In this document: positions 8,941 to 15,439 of the stretch, one piece after another | Position numbering within the stretch: the stretch's first letter is position 1 | Layout: every line of letters starts with the position of its first letter | Source: a virus | Virus record (IMG/VR): IMGVR_UViG_3300032116_015097 | Coordinates: 1 to 49,835 of that record | Strand: one strand, 5' to 3' | Length of the DNA: 49,835 nt | Notes under the pieces: model-generated | Told to the model about the DNA's origin: nothing | The model's database searches: none | Seen by the model: the letters and a program-made list of their open reading frames with translations, nothing else | Program-made: the position numbers and the translations under genes

Positions 8941-9732
8941 TCACATCACTTCATTGTAAAATGGTTTTGATTTTCCGATCTCTATTTTATTAAAAATTCT
9001 GCTACCCAAACTAAAACCGCCCATCAAACAGTGGGCTGTACAACGGTTATCCCATATAACCAAATCGTCCTTTTTCCAGTCTAACATAAAAATATTATTG
9101 TGATCTTCAAATAGTTTAAATAAAACTTCGTTATACTTAGACCATTTATCTTGGTCTTTTCCAAGAGTAGTGAGACCAGGGTAAAAAATAGAAGTTTTAC
9201 CAGTTTGTGGATGAGTTCTTAACGCAGGGTGGTAAATGTTTTCTGATTCTTCTCTGTAGAGAGGATCATTTATATCATCTGCGTTCCATTGTTTTTTAAC
9301 TTTTACACTTTTTACAAAAGAAAGAGTTTCTTCATCTAGCAATGTGTAAATTTTTTCTAAATCAACCCATCTAGTTTGACCGCCAGTGACATCATCTAAA
9401 TGATACATATGGATACAGTCAATATCTACTGGCTCTTGTAGCCAACTATCATCGGTATGCCATCTAGCAAAATGATCACCTTCACCTGGCATTGGTTGTG
9501 CGTTTCTTGAAAAGAGATCAAACAACGGAGCATGGTCTACGTCTTTAAGAATTCGCAAGTGATTACTTGATGGGTATAAATGTTCCATCAATTTAATTTG
9601 ATCTTCTAAGGATGTTTTTATATTTCTAAAAACTAAAACCTTGTGTTCTAGAAGATGTTGGCGAACTCTATCAGGATTATCCCAGATATCTTGGTATGAC
9701 GTATTTGTATAGTAAGTGCCAAAATCGCTCAT
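8941..9732 (-). CDS. TauD/TfdA-family Fe(II)/2-oxoglutarate dioxygenase
   Basis: 263 residues. The facial triad is visible: WHTDDSW supplies His and Asp (about 90-96), TAHCLMGG the distal His (about 231-238), and SRIFNKIEIG the 2-oxoglutarate-contacting Arg. VTGGQTRWVDL matches the GG-x-T strand that follows the active site in TauD proteins. It is separate from the HxE oxygenase next door in motif type, so the two are not recent duplicates. Possible roles are hydroxylation or oxidative cleavage of a sugar or amino-acid decoration; the substrate is unknown. Confidence 0.85.
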   Translation of the reverse strand: MSDFGTYYTNTSYQDIWDNPDRVRQHLLEHKVLVFRNIKTSLEDQIKLMEHLYPSSNHLRILKDVDHAPLFDLFSRNAQPMPGEGDHFARWHTDDSWLQEPVDIDCIHMYHLDDVTGGQTRWVDLEKIYTLLDEETLSFVKSVKVKKQWNADDINDPLYREESENIYHPALRTHPQTGKTSIFYPGLTTLGKDQDKWSKYNEVLFKLFEDHNNIFMLDWKKDDLVIWDNRCTAHCLMGGFSLGSRIFNKIEIGKSKPFYNEVM

Positions 9733-9747
9733 GTAAAAAGTATACCA

Positions 9748-10032
9748 CTATTTCTTTTTTGATCCTTTTTTAAAGGTAGAAATATTTTTTGGAGCTTGTC
9801 CTTTTACGCCCTTTTTTGCTGCACCCTGTGCTCTTTTTCTTTGCACTGCGCTTTTTCTTTGTGATGATGACATTGAGTTAGCTTTTGCAACTGGCACACA
9901 TTTAGCGTATCCTGAACCACCTGCTCCAGATGTTCCACACGGCTGCCATTTTCCCTTTTTTTTAGGCGCACCAATGTTGACCCACTTTTGATCAAACCAC
10001 TTGGTTAAGCCAACACCTTTTGGACCAGGCAT
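9748..10032 (-). CDS. Small basic protein with Cys pair, common in aquatic phages
   Basis: 94 residues, strongly basic. The N-terminal half has a W-F-D-x-K-W-V core, then a run rich in G/K, two cysteines about 17 apart (QPCGTSG and AKCVPVAK) and a helical stretch with SSSQRKSAVQRKRA. The tail is GSKKK. I recognise the pattern of a short family seen in phages and some large algal viruses; its function is not established. It begins the block of lysine-rich small proteins. The charge suggests contact with nucleic acid or a structural role, which is inference. Confidence 0.7.
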   Translation of the reverse strand: MPGPKGVGLTKWFDQKWVNIGAPKKKGKWQPCGTSGAGGSGYAKCVPVAKANSMSSSQRKSAVQRKRAQGAAKKGVKGQAPKNISTFKKGSKKK

Positions 10033-10041
10033 AGAGTTTTA

Positions 10042-10221
10042 TTACTTTTTTCTTTTAGCTTTTTTTGTGGAAACTGTTTTCCAAGTTCCACCCATAGCTT
10101 TATATTTTTTTGCAGCCCATGCATTTGCATAAGCGGATGGATAAACATCAAACTTTGCTTTAGCTTGTGACTTAGCCGAAGACCACAGAGCTGGTTTTGT
10201 GGGTTTGTTTACTTTAGCCAT
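10042..10221 (-). CDS. Small lysine-rich protein
   Basis: 59 residues from the ATG at 10221. A longer reading from 10293 is possible but would lie inside the preceding gene, and the ATG at 10221 follows that gene's stop after 2 bases, so I chose it. The core AKFDVYPSAYANAWAAKKY, followed by MGGTW and a KKAKRKK tail, is a recurrent arrangement in phage small proteins. Function unknown. Confidence 0.72.
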   Translation of the reverse strand: MAKVNKPTKPALWSSAKSQAKAKFDVYPSAYANAWAAKKYKAMGGTWKTVSTKKAKRKK

Positions 10222-10223
10222 AA

Positions 10224-10445
10224 TTAAACCAACTTTATAATTAAGTAAATTTCCACAGCGTGGAGACCAAGATACAAAGCATTCATCAACCAAGCACGAA
10301 CGGCATATTTGTTTATATGGTAGTGGGCATCGTGTGGATTTGGGCCCTCTGGACCGTTGTGGTGATGTGACTCACAACAGTGTTCACGGTTATCGTGGCA
10401 TGGTTCGCCGTTTGGCTTATGATGTTCGTGATTATTGCAATGCAT
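10224..10445 (-). CDS. His/Cys-rich small protein with C-terminal hydrophobic helix
   Basis: 73 residues. The first 45 carry about fourteen His and four Cys in a short, nearly unstructured run (for example NREHCCESHHHNG), a density usual for metal-binding or metal-storage segments. The last 25 form a hydrophobic helix (LMNALYLGLHAVEIYLIIK) that could enter a membrane. It overlaps the upstream gene by one base (TAATG). Its position near the endolysin raises a holin or spanin-like role, but no known family is recognised. Confidence 0.65.
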   Translation of the reverse strand: MHCNNHEHHKPNGEPCHDNREHCCESHHHNGPEGPNPHDAHYHINKYAVRAWLMNALYLGLHAVEIYLIIKLV

Positions 10446-10654
10446 TATTTGCTCTTCCTCTTTTTGCTAATTTTTCTAAGCGTTTTTGCAAGGTTAGCTT
10501 GGCGGACTGTTGTTGCACTATACTTGCTAGGATTCTTTGTAACTGCAGCAGCCATTGCTGCTACTGATTTGTTAGCCTTTTTTGCCTTAGCAGTAAAAGC
10601 CCCAGGTCTTTTAATTGCTTTTTGAATCCATTTCTTATCTTTTTTTGCTGCCAT
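10445..10654 (-). CDS. Small lysine/alanine-rich basic protein
   Basis: 69 residues: MAAKKDKKWIQKAIKRPGA, then Ala/Lys-rich helices and a KKRKSK end. The W-I-Q-K-A-I-K-R-P-G-A start is a repeated motif in small phage proteins of unknown role. Coupled to both neighbours by overlap. DNA or RNA binding is plausible from the charge alone. Confidence 0.68.
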   Translation of the reverse strand: MAAKKDKKWIQKAIKRPGAFTAKAKKANKSVAAMAAAVTKNPSKYSATTVRQANLAKTLRKISKKRKSK

Positions 10655-10871
10655 TTGCTATTTCCTTTTTCTTTGTATTAGTTTTCTTTTTAATAAAATC
10701 AAAAGAAGCTACAGCATGATCATTGATGTGATCATCAATTTTATATTCTATTCTAGTTAAATGATCTCTAACATAACCATGATCTTCTTTATTTTCTCTT
10801 CTACTTTTTTCTAAAAGAGTAACAAGAATAGCACCGACAACGCCAATGAGAGCAACAGTAATCTGCTCCAT
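10635..10871 (-). CDS. Small single-pass membrane protein, holin candidate
   Basis: 78 residues. Residues 3-20 (ITVALIGVVGAILVTLLE) form one membrane helix at the N-terminus. A charged helical region with EDHGYVRDHLTRIEYKID follows, then a lysine-rich end. Small phage proteins with this layout lie beside endolysins in many actinophages and are often proposed as holins. It is immediately downstream of the endolysin (4 bases apart), which fits lysis. No functional residue can prove it. Confidence 0.6.
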   Translation of the reverse strand: MEQITVALIGVVGAILVTLLEKSRRENKEDHGYVRDHLTRIEYKIDDHINDHAVASFDFIKKKTNTKKKEIANGSKKR

Positions 10872-10875
10872 GGCA

Positions 10876-11656
10876 CTATGCTTTAATTCCCAAGAGTTCC
10901 ATGACCTTAGGCCCAGGAACAGAATCTGCTGGCAATTTGTTAGCTACCTTAAAAGCTTTAATTGCTTCTTTGGTTGCTGCGTCCATTTCTCCGTTAATTG
11001 GACCAGCATAAATCCCTTTTTTCTTTAGTGCTTCTTGAATTGATTTTGTTTTTGCGTTTCCGCCAGCAGGTGTATTATTTAGATTTGCAACACCAGCTTC
11101 TGGTTTTTTGACACCATTTCTTTCCATCCATGCAGCAACTGCTGGTGGTGGGTTGTCTCCACATACATAGCGTATGTGCCAAGGCTCTTCGGGAACTACT
11201 TCCCATGACCAACCAAAATCTTTTACGTTTGCAATGAGCCAGTTAATGCGCTTTGGTTCAGCAGCATTGGCAATGTCAACTGCAATTCCGCAAGTTGTGC
11301 TGTGATGAACCAGGAGCTGCCAAAGGCGCCATGCCCTTTTTTAGATACCATTTCTTGCCTTCAAATGTACGAGTACTTTGACCAGCAATTTCTTCAAGCT
11401 GATAGCGCTGCCTAAAGCCAGCAAGTTGTGATTCATAGGTTCTATAAGTATCACCAGCAGAAGTTGGCTTGAGCTCAACTCCATCTGCTTTTGCCTTCTC
11501 ATCCATGGCGCAATAAGCCGCTGCAGCTAGCCAATGAAGCTTGCCACCACCCTCTATACCAACCAACAGATTAGCTGGAAGCTTACCAGGTGTAACACCT
11601 TTTAGGTCAGCTGGTAGTTTTACGGGAACAATATAGTCCCAAGCAACTTTGCCCAT
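10876..11656 (-). CDS. Endolysin: VanY-type D,D-carboxypeptidase plus peptidoglycan-binding domain, via +1 frameshift
   Basis: 259 residues after one +1 shift. The first frame (11656-11276) carries the N-terminal half with GDTYRTYESQLAGFRQRY and ends in SQHNL followed by in-frame CGG (11290-11288), then stops within four codons. Skipping C gives SQHNL-GIAVDI, the zinc-site motif SxHxxGxAVD of VanY peptidases (His120, Asp127), and later PWHIRY with the third zinc His160. A C-terminal peptidoglycan-binding domain (about 200-259, ALKKKGIYAGPINGEMD) follows. Neither half has a complete active site, so the shift is needed for a working lysin. The likely role is cutting peptide stems in the host wall at lysis. 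A start at the ATG 11127 could also yield the binding domain alone. Confidence 0.88.
11288..11290 (-). other. CGG +1 frameshift site 2 (endolysin)
   Basis: Zero frame AAC TTG CGG AAT; functional frame TTG then GGA ATT. The restored glycine is the conserved Gly of the SxHxxGxAVD zinc motif. Confidence 0.85.
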
Positions 11657-11670
11657 GATACTTTCTCCTA

Positions 11671-11844
11671 TTATTTTTTCTTAGATCTTTTTTTTCTTTT
11701 ACTTGCGACAGAAAGAGCTATAGCTATAGCCTGCTTTCTACTCTTGACTACTGGACCTTTTTTGCCAGAATGAAGAGCCCCTTTTCCATACTCATCCATT
11801 ACTTTAGTAACTTTTTTTTGAAAAAGGGACTTCTTCTTAGCCAT
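11671..11844 (-). CDS. Small basic protein resembling DUF6496
   Basis: 57 residues. It contains VMDEYGKGALHSG, then KKGPVVKSRKQAIAIALSVA and a KRKKRSKKK tail. The KGPVVKSRKQAIAIALS core is the hallmark of a small family I associate with DUF6496, found in phages and some bacteria with unknown function. The start at 11844 lies 5 bases after the upstream gene's stop. Confidence 0.78.
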   Translation of the reverse strand: MAKKKSLFQKKVTKVMDEYGKGALHSGKKGPVVKSRKQAIAIALSVASKRKKRSKKK

Positions 11845-11849
11845 AATTA

Positions 11850-11987
11850 TTACTTCTTTTTCTTCTTCTTAGCAATAGCTGCTTGAATAAAAGGTGGTAA
11901 TTTCTTTTGAGCTGGTGTAAGGCCACTCGTGCTAGCTGCTGCCTTCTTTGCAGGAGCCTTTTTCTTTGCCATTTTTTTGGAAGCCAT
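11850..11987 (-). CDS. Tiny Lys/Ala-rich protein
   Basis: 45 residues: an MASKKMAKKKAPAKKAAA start, a short conserved-looking centre LTPAQKKLPPFIQAAIA and a run of six lysines. The start follows the next gene's stop with a 2-base spacing. The LPPFIQAAI centre suggests a small docking or fold element between two basic arms; function unknown. Confidence 0.65.
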   Translation of the reverse strand: MASKKMAKKKAPAKKAAASTSGLTPAQKKLPPFIQAAIAKKKKKK

Positions 11988-11989
11988 GA

Positions 11990-12115
11990 TTACATCATCT
12001 TCTTTTTTGAATAGCCGCCCATTTTCTTTTTGCTGCCCATCTTCTTTGAGCTGCTCATTTTCTTTGATGACATCTTTTTACCAGCCATCATCTTATCTTT
12101 TTTCATCATTGCCAT
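11990..12115 (-). CDS. Tiny Lys/Met-rich protein with KKM repeats
   Basis: 41 residues, of which about eleven are Met and about fifteen Lys. The pattern (K/S)-K-K-M recurs roughly every six residues, separated by Ser or Gly. Low-complexity protein of this kind has no recognised fold. It overlaps the upstream gene's stop by one base (TAATG) and is therefore probably really translated. Function unknown. Confidence 0.6.
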   Translation of the reverse strand: MAMMKKDKMMAGKKMSSKKMSSSKKMGSKKKMGGYSKKKMM

Positions 12116-12222
12116 TATTTTTCATCCTTTTTTTTGGAAGTTGTTTTTGTTTTAGCATTTGCTTTCTTTTTTGCTGGTGGTTTTTTTTCTGTGTCCACTA
12201 CATTATTTACATACTTAGACAT
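12115..12222 (-). CDS. Tiny lysine-rich protein
   Basis: 35 residues: MSKYVNNVVDTEKKPPAKKK followed by a Thr/Lys-rich tail. It has a good start context (GGAGTAAAT before ATG). The composition is like histone tails. Coupled to the Met-rich protein by TAATG. Not recognised. Confidence 0.58.
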   Translation of the reverse strand: MSKYVNNVVDTEKKPPAKKKANAKTKTTSKKKDEK

Positions 12223-12234
12223 ATTTACTCCTAA

Positions 12235-12511
12235 CTACCATTTGACTCTATTGGCCCAGTAGGCAGCCGACATCACGCCTTTTTTGATGTTACTTGCATG
12301 ACGTGCTTTGAATGATTCACGACGCTTCCTGTACGAAGCAGACTCACCTTTTTTCTTTGGTGAACCACTTACCCCTTGTTGGCCAAAACGAATTAATTTA
12401 GTCTTAGATCCGCGACTTAGCTAGTACAGCGTGAGACTTTTTAGGATGATTTGGAGTACGCTTAGGCTTATTATAGCCAGCAAAAGTTTCTGAGCCTTTT
12501 TTAATGACCAT
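12235..12511 (-). CDS. DUF6321-like small basic protein, read through a +1 frameshift
   Basis: 91 residues after one +1 shift. The ATG at 12511 overlaps the upstream stop (TAATG). Thirty-three codons end in SHAVLAKS, then in-frame CGG (12412-12410), then ATC and a TAA stop. Skipping the C gives GSKTKLIRFGQQGVSGSP and a C-terminal YRKRRESFKARHASN...AAYWANRVKW, which is the conserved body of this phage protein family. Both halves belong together in homologues I know by pattern. Function unknown; the Arg/Lys-rich helix and W-rich end suggest nucleic-acid or capsid contact. Confidence 0.82.
12410..12412 (-). other. CGG +1 frameshift site 6 (DUF6321-like)
   Basis: Zero frame TCG CGG ATC TAA; functional frame TCG then GGA TCT AAG. 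The shift is needed to avoid a stop two codons after CGG. Confidence 0.85.
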
Positions 12512-12636
12512 TACTTTTTCCTTTTTATTTTTTTAGATTTAGTTTTCTTTTTCTTTGCAGGAAGTTCTATCCCATACATAGAATTATTAGTACCCATTCT
12601 TGGACCACTAATATAGATTTTTTGTTTAAAGGCCAC
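12511..12636 (-). CDS. Tiny basic protein, GTG start
   Basis: 41 residues from a GTG at 12636-12634. The N-terminal part (VAFKQKIYISGPRMGTNNSM) looks folded, and the C-terminal part is a KKKKTKSKKIKRKK tail. The GTG overlaps the previous gene by 11 bases and the stop overlaps the next start, as is common in this block. An internal ATG (GPRMG) is a weaker alternative start. Confidence 0.6.
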   Translation of the reverse strand: MAFKQKIYISGPRMGTNNSMYGIELPAKKKKTKSKKIKRKK

Positions 12637-12733
12637 GTTTCTTTTCTCTCTTAGAATCCATAGCCTCTAAACAATCAAAAACTTTAAACCATAATTTCCA
12701 AAGAATATCTAAAAGACTAATTTTTCTTTTCAT
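12626..12733 (-). CDS. Tiny amphipathic-helix protein
   Basis: 35 residues: MKRKISLLDILWKLWFKVFD, then a charged end. The aromatic/hydrophobic spacing gives an amphipathic helix, perhaps membrane-associated. It overlaps both neighbours. Not recognised. Confidence 0.5.
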   Translation of the reverse strand: MKRKISLLDILWKLWFKVFDCLEAMDSKREKKRGL

Positions 12734-12800
12734 CTTTTTCCTTCTTTGGTTCTGGTTTTTTATTACCCTTAGAAACTTTTCTAAATTTGGCTAAAGCCAT
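12717..12800 (-). CDS. Tiny lysine-rich protein
   Basis: 27 residues: MALAKFRKVSKGNKKPEPKK with a charged end. The start overlaps the upstream stop by one base (TAATG). The ORF is very short, so reality rests on this coupling and on the composition shared with neighbours. Confidence 0.45.
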   Translation of the reverse strand: MALAKFRKVSKGNKKPEPKKEKDEKKN

Positions 12801-13081
12801 TACTTAGTAGTCTTCTTTGGTCTTCCTGGCTTTTTAGCTGAAGCAGCTTTCTTTGCTGCTGGCTTTTTAGCCTTAACTTCTTTTACTGCCTCATTAACTT
12901 CTTTTTTAACTGAAGCAACAATATCATCAGAAGCATTTTTGGCAACCTCTGCAATAACCTCAGCCTGTGCGGCAAGATCATCCACGATCTTAGCCTGTGC
13001 TTTGGCGATTGGGCTATTAGCATCAATCTTCTGAGCTGCAAACAATACTGACTTTATCTTTTGTGCTAACTTCTTAAACAT
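12800..13081 (-). CDS. Histone H1-like/AT-hook small DNA-binding protein
   Basis: 93 residues. Residues 1-70 are helical and Ala/Val/Asp-rich. The tail is a histone H1-like KKPAAKKAASAKK followed by KPGRPKK, an AT-hook core (GRP flanked by Lys) that binds the minor groove of AT-rich DNA. It is the first gene after a strong promoter, with an AGAGG ribosome site. Inference: it coats or bends the AT-rich phage DNA and is expressed at high level with the small basic proteins downstream. Confidence 0.75.
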   Translation of the reverse strand: MFKKLAQKIKSVLFAAQKIDANSPIAKAQAKIVDDLAAQAEVIAEVAKNASDDIVASVKKEVNEAVKEVKAKKPAAKKAASAKKPGRPKKTTK

Positions 13082-13113
13082 TTTAACCTCTGTTTTATTT
13101 TAATTGGGACTAT

Positions 13114-13142
13114 ATTATACTTAGTAAATAGTAACTTTGCAA
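13114..13142 (-). promoter_or_regulatory. Sigma70-type promoter for the basic-protein operon
   Basis: On the minus strand: -35 TTGCAA (13142-13137), 17-base spacer, perfect -10 TATAAT (13119-13114), followed about 30 bases later by the ATG at 13081. It lies in the only real gap of this region. Confidence 0.75.
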
Positions 13143-13151
13143 GCGGGAAAA

Positions 13152-13475
13152 CTACCTACCCGTCTGCTGGGACTCTTTAATAAGAGTATATCTTTCCCCA
13201 GTTTCTTTAGAAACTAAAGAAAATCCGTATGCTGCAGCATTTTTAACTGCCTCTGAAAACGCTTCTTTATCTGAAAGACTTATGTTTTCAAGGGGAATCG
13301 TTATCCCAGCATATACGTCTACGTTTTCAAAGTTGCCAATATTGATCTTTCTGTTAACTCCACATATAAAAATTGGAGAACTGGACAGAGATATCTCTCC
13401 GGCCATATTTGAAACAACCTGATCTAAAGGTGATCCTACTGTTTCTTCTTGGGCATTTCGTGTAATTTTAGGCAT
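13152..13475 (-). CDS. Hypothetical protein
   Basis: 107 residues, not recognised. There is a disordered N-terminus, then beta-rich segments (SSPIFICGVNRKINIGNF, VDVYAGITIPLENI) and one helix (SDKEAFSEAVKNAAAYGF). No signal peptide or catalytic motif. It overlaps the end of the kinase gene upstream by 8 bases and is the last gene before the promoter gap. The strand-helix order could suit a small protein-binding fold. Confidence 0.65.
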   Translation of the reverse strand: MPKITRNAQEETVGSPLDQVVSNMAGEISLSSSPIFICGVNRKINIGNFENVDVYAGITIPLENISLSDKEAFSEAVKNAAAYGFSLVSKETGERYTLIKESQQTGR

Positions 13476-14250
13476 TTGTTCCTTCTTTTATTTTGTTTAT
13501 AGTCTCTATTGTTTTTGCGGTCTGTTGGTCTAAATCAAGCTCGTTTGTATTAATGATAGCAGAAGCTATGTTTTTAATATAATCTATCTGCTTTTCAGAA
13601 GAATGAGCCATTTCATCTTCATTCATAAGCTTACCATCACGTTTCATTAATCTCTGGTTTAAGACATCCTGTGTGGCATCAAAGCAGATCACGAAACCAT
13701 TGGGTTGCTCCAAAATGCTTCTAGCCTCATTTAAATATCTAACATCTGAAATTAAAACAACAACATTTTTATCTTCTAAATCATCCAAAGAACGCACAGC
13801 TTCTCTATGTATTTTCTTTGCTTTGTTAATAGCCCAAGAGGCAAAGCAATCGGGGTTGAAACCTCTACATAAGTCTCCTGCAGTTTGCAAGAACTTTCTT
13901 GGTTTAACACCTTCAGGCTCAATAGGCAGGCTGTTAATGTCATTAACTAAATTAACAAACTCAGGATAATCTGGGATAGTCCCTAGAGAAGACCCACCAT
14001 ACACATCATACAAAACATCGTGTAAAGCAAATAGTTTTCTAGAACTTTCTCTCAATCCTTTTGTATTCTTTTTAATTGAAGCCATTTCGTACAATGGTAG
14101 GGCATAAAATATGTGGTCCCATTTTGTATTGTCTTTAATGATTTCAATTGAACCTTTAGGGACTATGTGTTCAGCTACACTGGTTTTACCAGATCCAGCT
14201 TTCCCTGCTAAACCTATAATTATAGGGCTATTCTTTTTAATTTCGCTCAT
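13468..14250 (-). CDS. Deoxynucleoside monophosphate kinase-like P-loop kinase
   Basis: 260 residues. The Walker A GLAGKAGSGKTS (about 13-24) is followed by a lid-containing body. SDVRYLNEA (about 169-177) carries the conserved Asp-Val-Arg-x-x-N-E of phage dNMP kinases such as T4 gene 1. RKFLQTAGDLCRGF matches the substrate-binding loop of that family. It would raise dNMPs to dNDPs to feed replication, alongside ThyX and NrdJ in this window. It is cytoplasmic. Substrate range cannot be read from the sequence. Confidence 0.82.
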   Translation of the reverse strand: MSEIKKNSPIIIGLAGKAGSGKTSVAEHIVPKGSIEIIKDNTKWDHIFYALPLYEMASIKKNTKGLRESSRKLFALHDVLYDVYGGSSLGTIPDYPEFVNLVNDINSLPIEPEGVKPRKFLQTAGDLCRGFNPDCFASWAINKAKKIHREAVRSLDDLEDKNVVVLISDVRYLNEARSILEQPNGFVICFDATQDVLNQRLMKRDGKLMNEDEMAHSSEKQIDYIKNIASAIINTNELDLDQQTAKTIETINKIKEGTNA

Positions 14251-14272
14251 AGCTTCCAGTATAGCACTTGGA

Positions 14273-14719
14273 TCAGATGTTTTCTTTTCTTATTTCTAGA
14301 TTGTTCAAAAATTGATTCGCTAAGGCATCGGCTTCCGCTACAAGCAACCTTGGCACTTGAATCAATCTAAATCTATACTCAGATTTTATTTCTTCTATAG
14401 TCATCAGAAGAGGAACCAATGAAGGATGTTTGCAAATCCATTTTTGATTTACATGGTTTGCAACTACAGCAGAATCAGTATAAATGATTGGGTCAACAAA
14501 TTCAGACATTGTACATATTAAAAGAGACGTAATTACAGCTTCGTATTCAGCTTCATTGTTAGTCCTTGCTCCAAGGCCTCTGGCAAATTCAACTACTTTT
14601 CTTTTATTTTTATACACAACTACAGCACATGCTGCTTCCCCGAATCTTTTTTGCCCCTGCCCTCTTGAAGCTCCGTCACAAAAAACTTCTATATTCAAAT
14701 TAGGCCAGCTTAACGCCAA
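14273..14719 (-). CDS. rnhA: Ribonuclease HI-like
   Basis: 148 residues. The RNase H fold signature is present: VFCDGASRGQGQ (first Asp, residue 15), NNEAEYEAV (Glu near 57), IIYTDSAVV (Asp near 81) and EADALANQF (last Asp near 133). The enzyme cuts the RNA strand of RNA-DNA hybrids, so it could remove primers laid by the archaeo-eukaryotic primase of this phage. It overlaps the small upstream ORF by 20 bases. Confidence 0.88.
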   Translation of the reverse strand: MALSWPNLNIEVFCDGASRGQGQKRFGEAACAVVVYKNKRKVVEFARGLGARTNNEAEYEAVITSLLICTMSEFVDPIIYTDSAVVANHVNQKWICKHPSLVPLLMTIEEIKSEYRFRLIQVPRLLVAEADALANQFLNNLEIRKENI

Positions 14720-14909
14720 AAGGAATGCCTAGTTCCTTTGATCTATTTTTTATATTATTCTCTTGTAGCTTAGTTGAAGCTATATGTGTGGCGTGTAAAG
14801 AATATCTTTCCCCTTTATATTCTATCTGTGTTGGAAAATTTAAATCTTTTCTTTTTTGTGAAAAGAATTCATTAGCCGAATTAACAGCCTTGTAATGACC
14901 TATATACAT
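14700..14909 (-). CDS. Hypothetical protein
   Basis: 69 residues, not recognised. There is an N-terminal aromatic strand (MYIGHYKAVNSANEFF), a basic middle and a helix with NNIKNRSKELG. Overlaps the RNase H start by 20 bases and lies 8 bases after the upstream gene. Reality is supported by its packed position in the operon. Confidence 0.58.
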   Translation of the reverse strand: MYIGHYKAVNSANEFFSQKRKDLNFPTQIEYKGERYSLHATHIASTKLQENNIKNRSKELGIPFGVKLA

Positions 14910-14917
14910 AACTCTCC

Positions 14918-15439
14918 TCAGTATGGTGTAAAGTCTTTTTCAGAAAAGAAACCTTTTTCTTCTCTAGCAGATGCCACTTGCATAGCCTGCATTTTATCCA
15001 TTAGTTTTCTAGCTGACTCAGATGAAATTCTTGCTGCTAACTCCATAGACTCTGCCAACTCAACAACTGCCTCTACCGCAGCTAGAGATGTATATTCAGA
15101 ATCAGCTGCTGCTGCAGCTGCAGCTTCTCTCTCTGCCTCATTCTTGCCAATTCTATTAGCCTTATATACTCGTTTGTATTGTGCTTCTAGGAGCTTATGC
15201 TGTGATCTTGCAATGCCAGCAAATCTAGCAGCTCTCCCATAAACATTGGATGATCTTGCTACTAAAGAAGCTATATCATTGATACCTAAATCAACATAAT
15301 TTGGGTCTGGAATTTCTACATAGTATTTATTTAGTTCTTCTTGAGAAGAAATCGCATTAATCAACTCCTGGAGTTGAGGTGTAACCATGTTAGATATTTT
15401 ATCAAAAAAATCTTTTGTGTTAACAGAATAATTATTCAT
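14918..15439 (-). CDS. Predicted helical protein, possible recombination/replication mediator
   Basis: 173 residues, mainly alpha-helical and Ala/Glu-rich (a run of seven Ala after EREA near 110), which gives a long coiled-coil-like region between about 65 and 160. The segment RSQHKLLEAQYKRVYKANR looks like the helical core of small phage mediator proteins, but I cannot name the family. Its ATG sits inside the end of the frameshifted sigma-like gene, so expression is probably coupled to it. Confidence 0.65.
   Translation of the reverse strand: MNNYSVNTKDFFDKISNMVTPQLQELINAISSQEELNKYYVEIPDPNYVDLGINDIASLVARSSNVYGRAARFAGIARSQHKLLEAQYKRVYKANRIGKNEAEREAAAAAAADSEYTSLAAVEAVVELAESMELAARISSESARKLMDKMQAMQVASAREEKGFFSEKDFTPY

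Noticed and set aside
10042-10293. Longer start for the small lysine-rich protein at 10293
   Set aside because: The added residues lie within the upstream gene, and the ATG at 10221 follows its stop after 2 bases.
11929-12234. Plus-strand ORF rich in Phe and Cys
   Set aside because: It is the complement of Lys-rich minus genes; poly-Lys codons read as Phe and Leu on the other strand.
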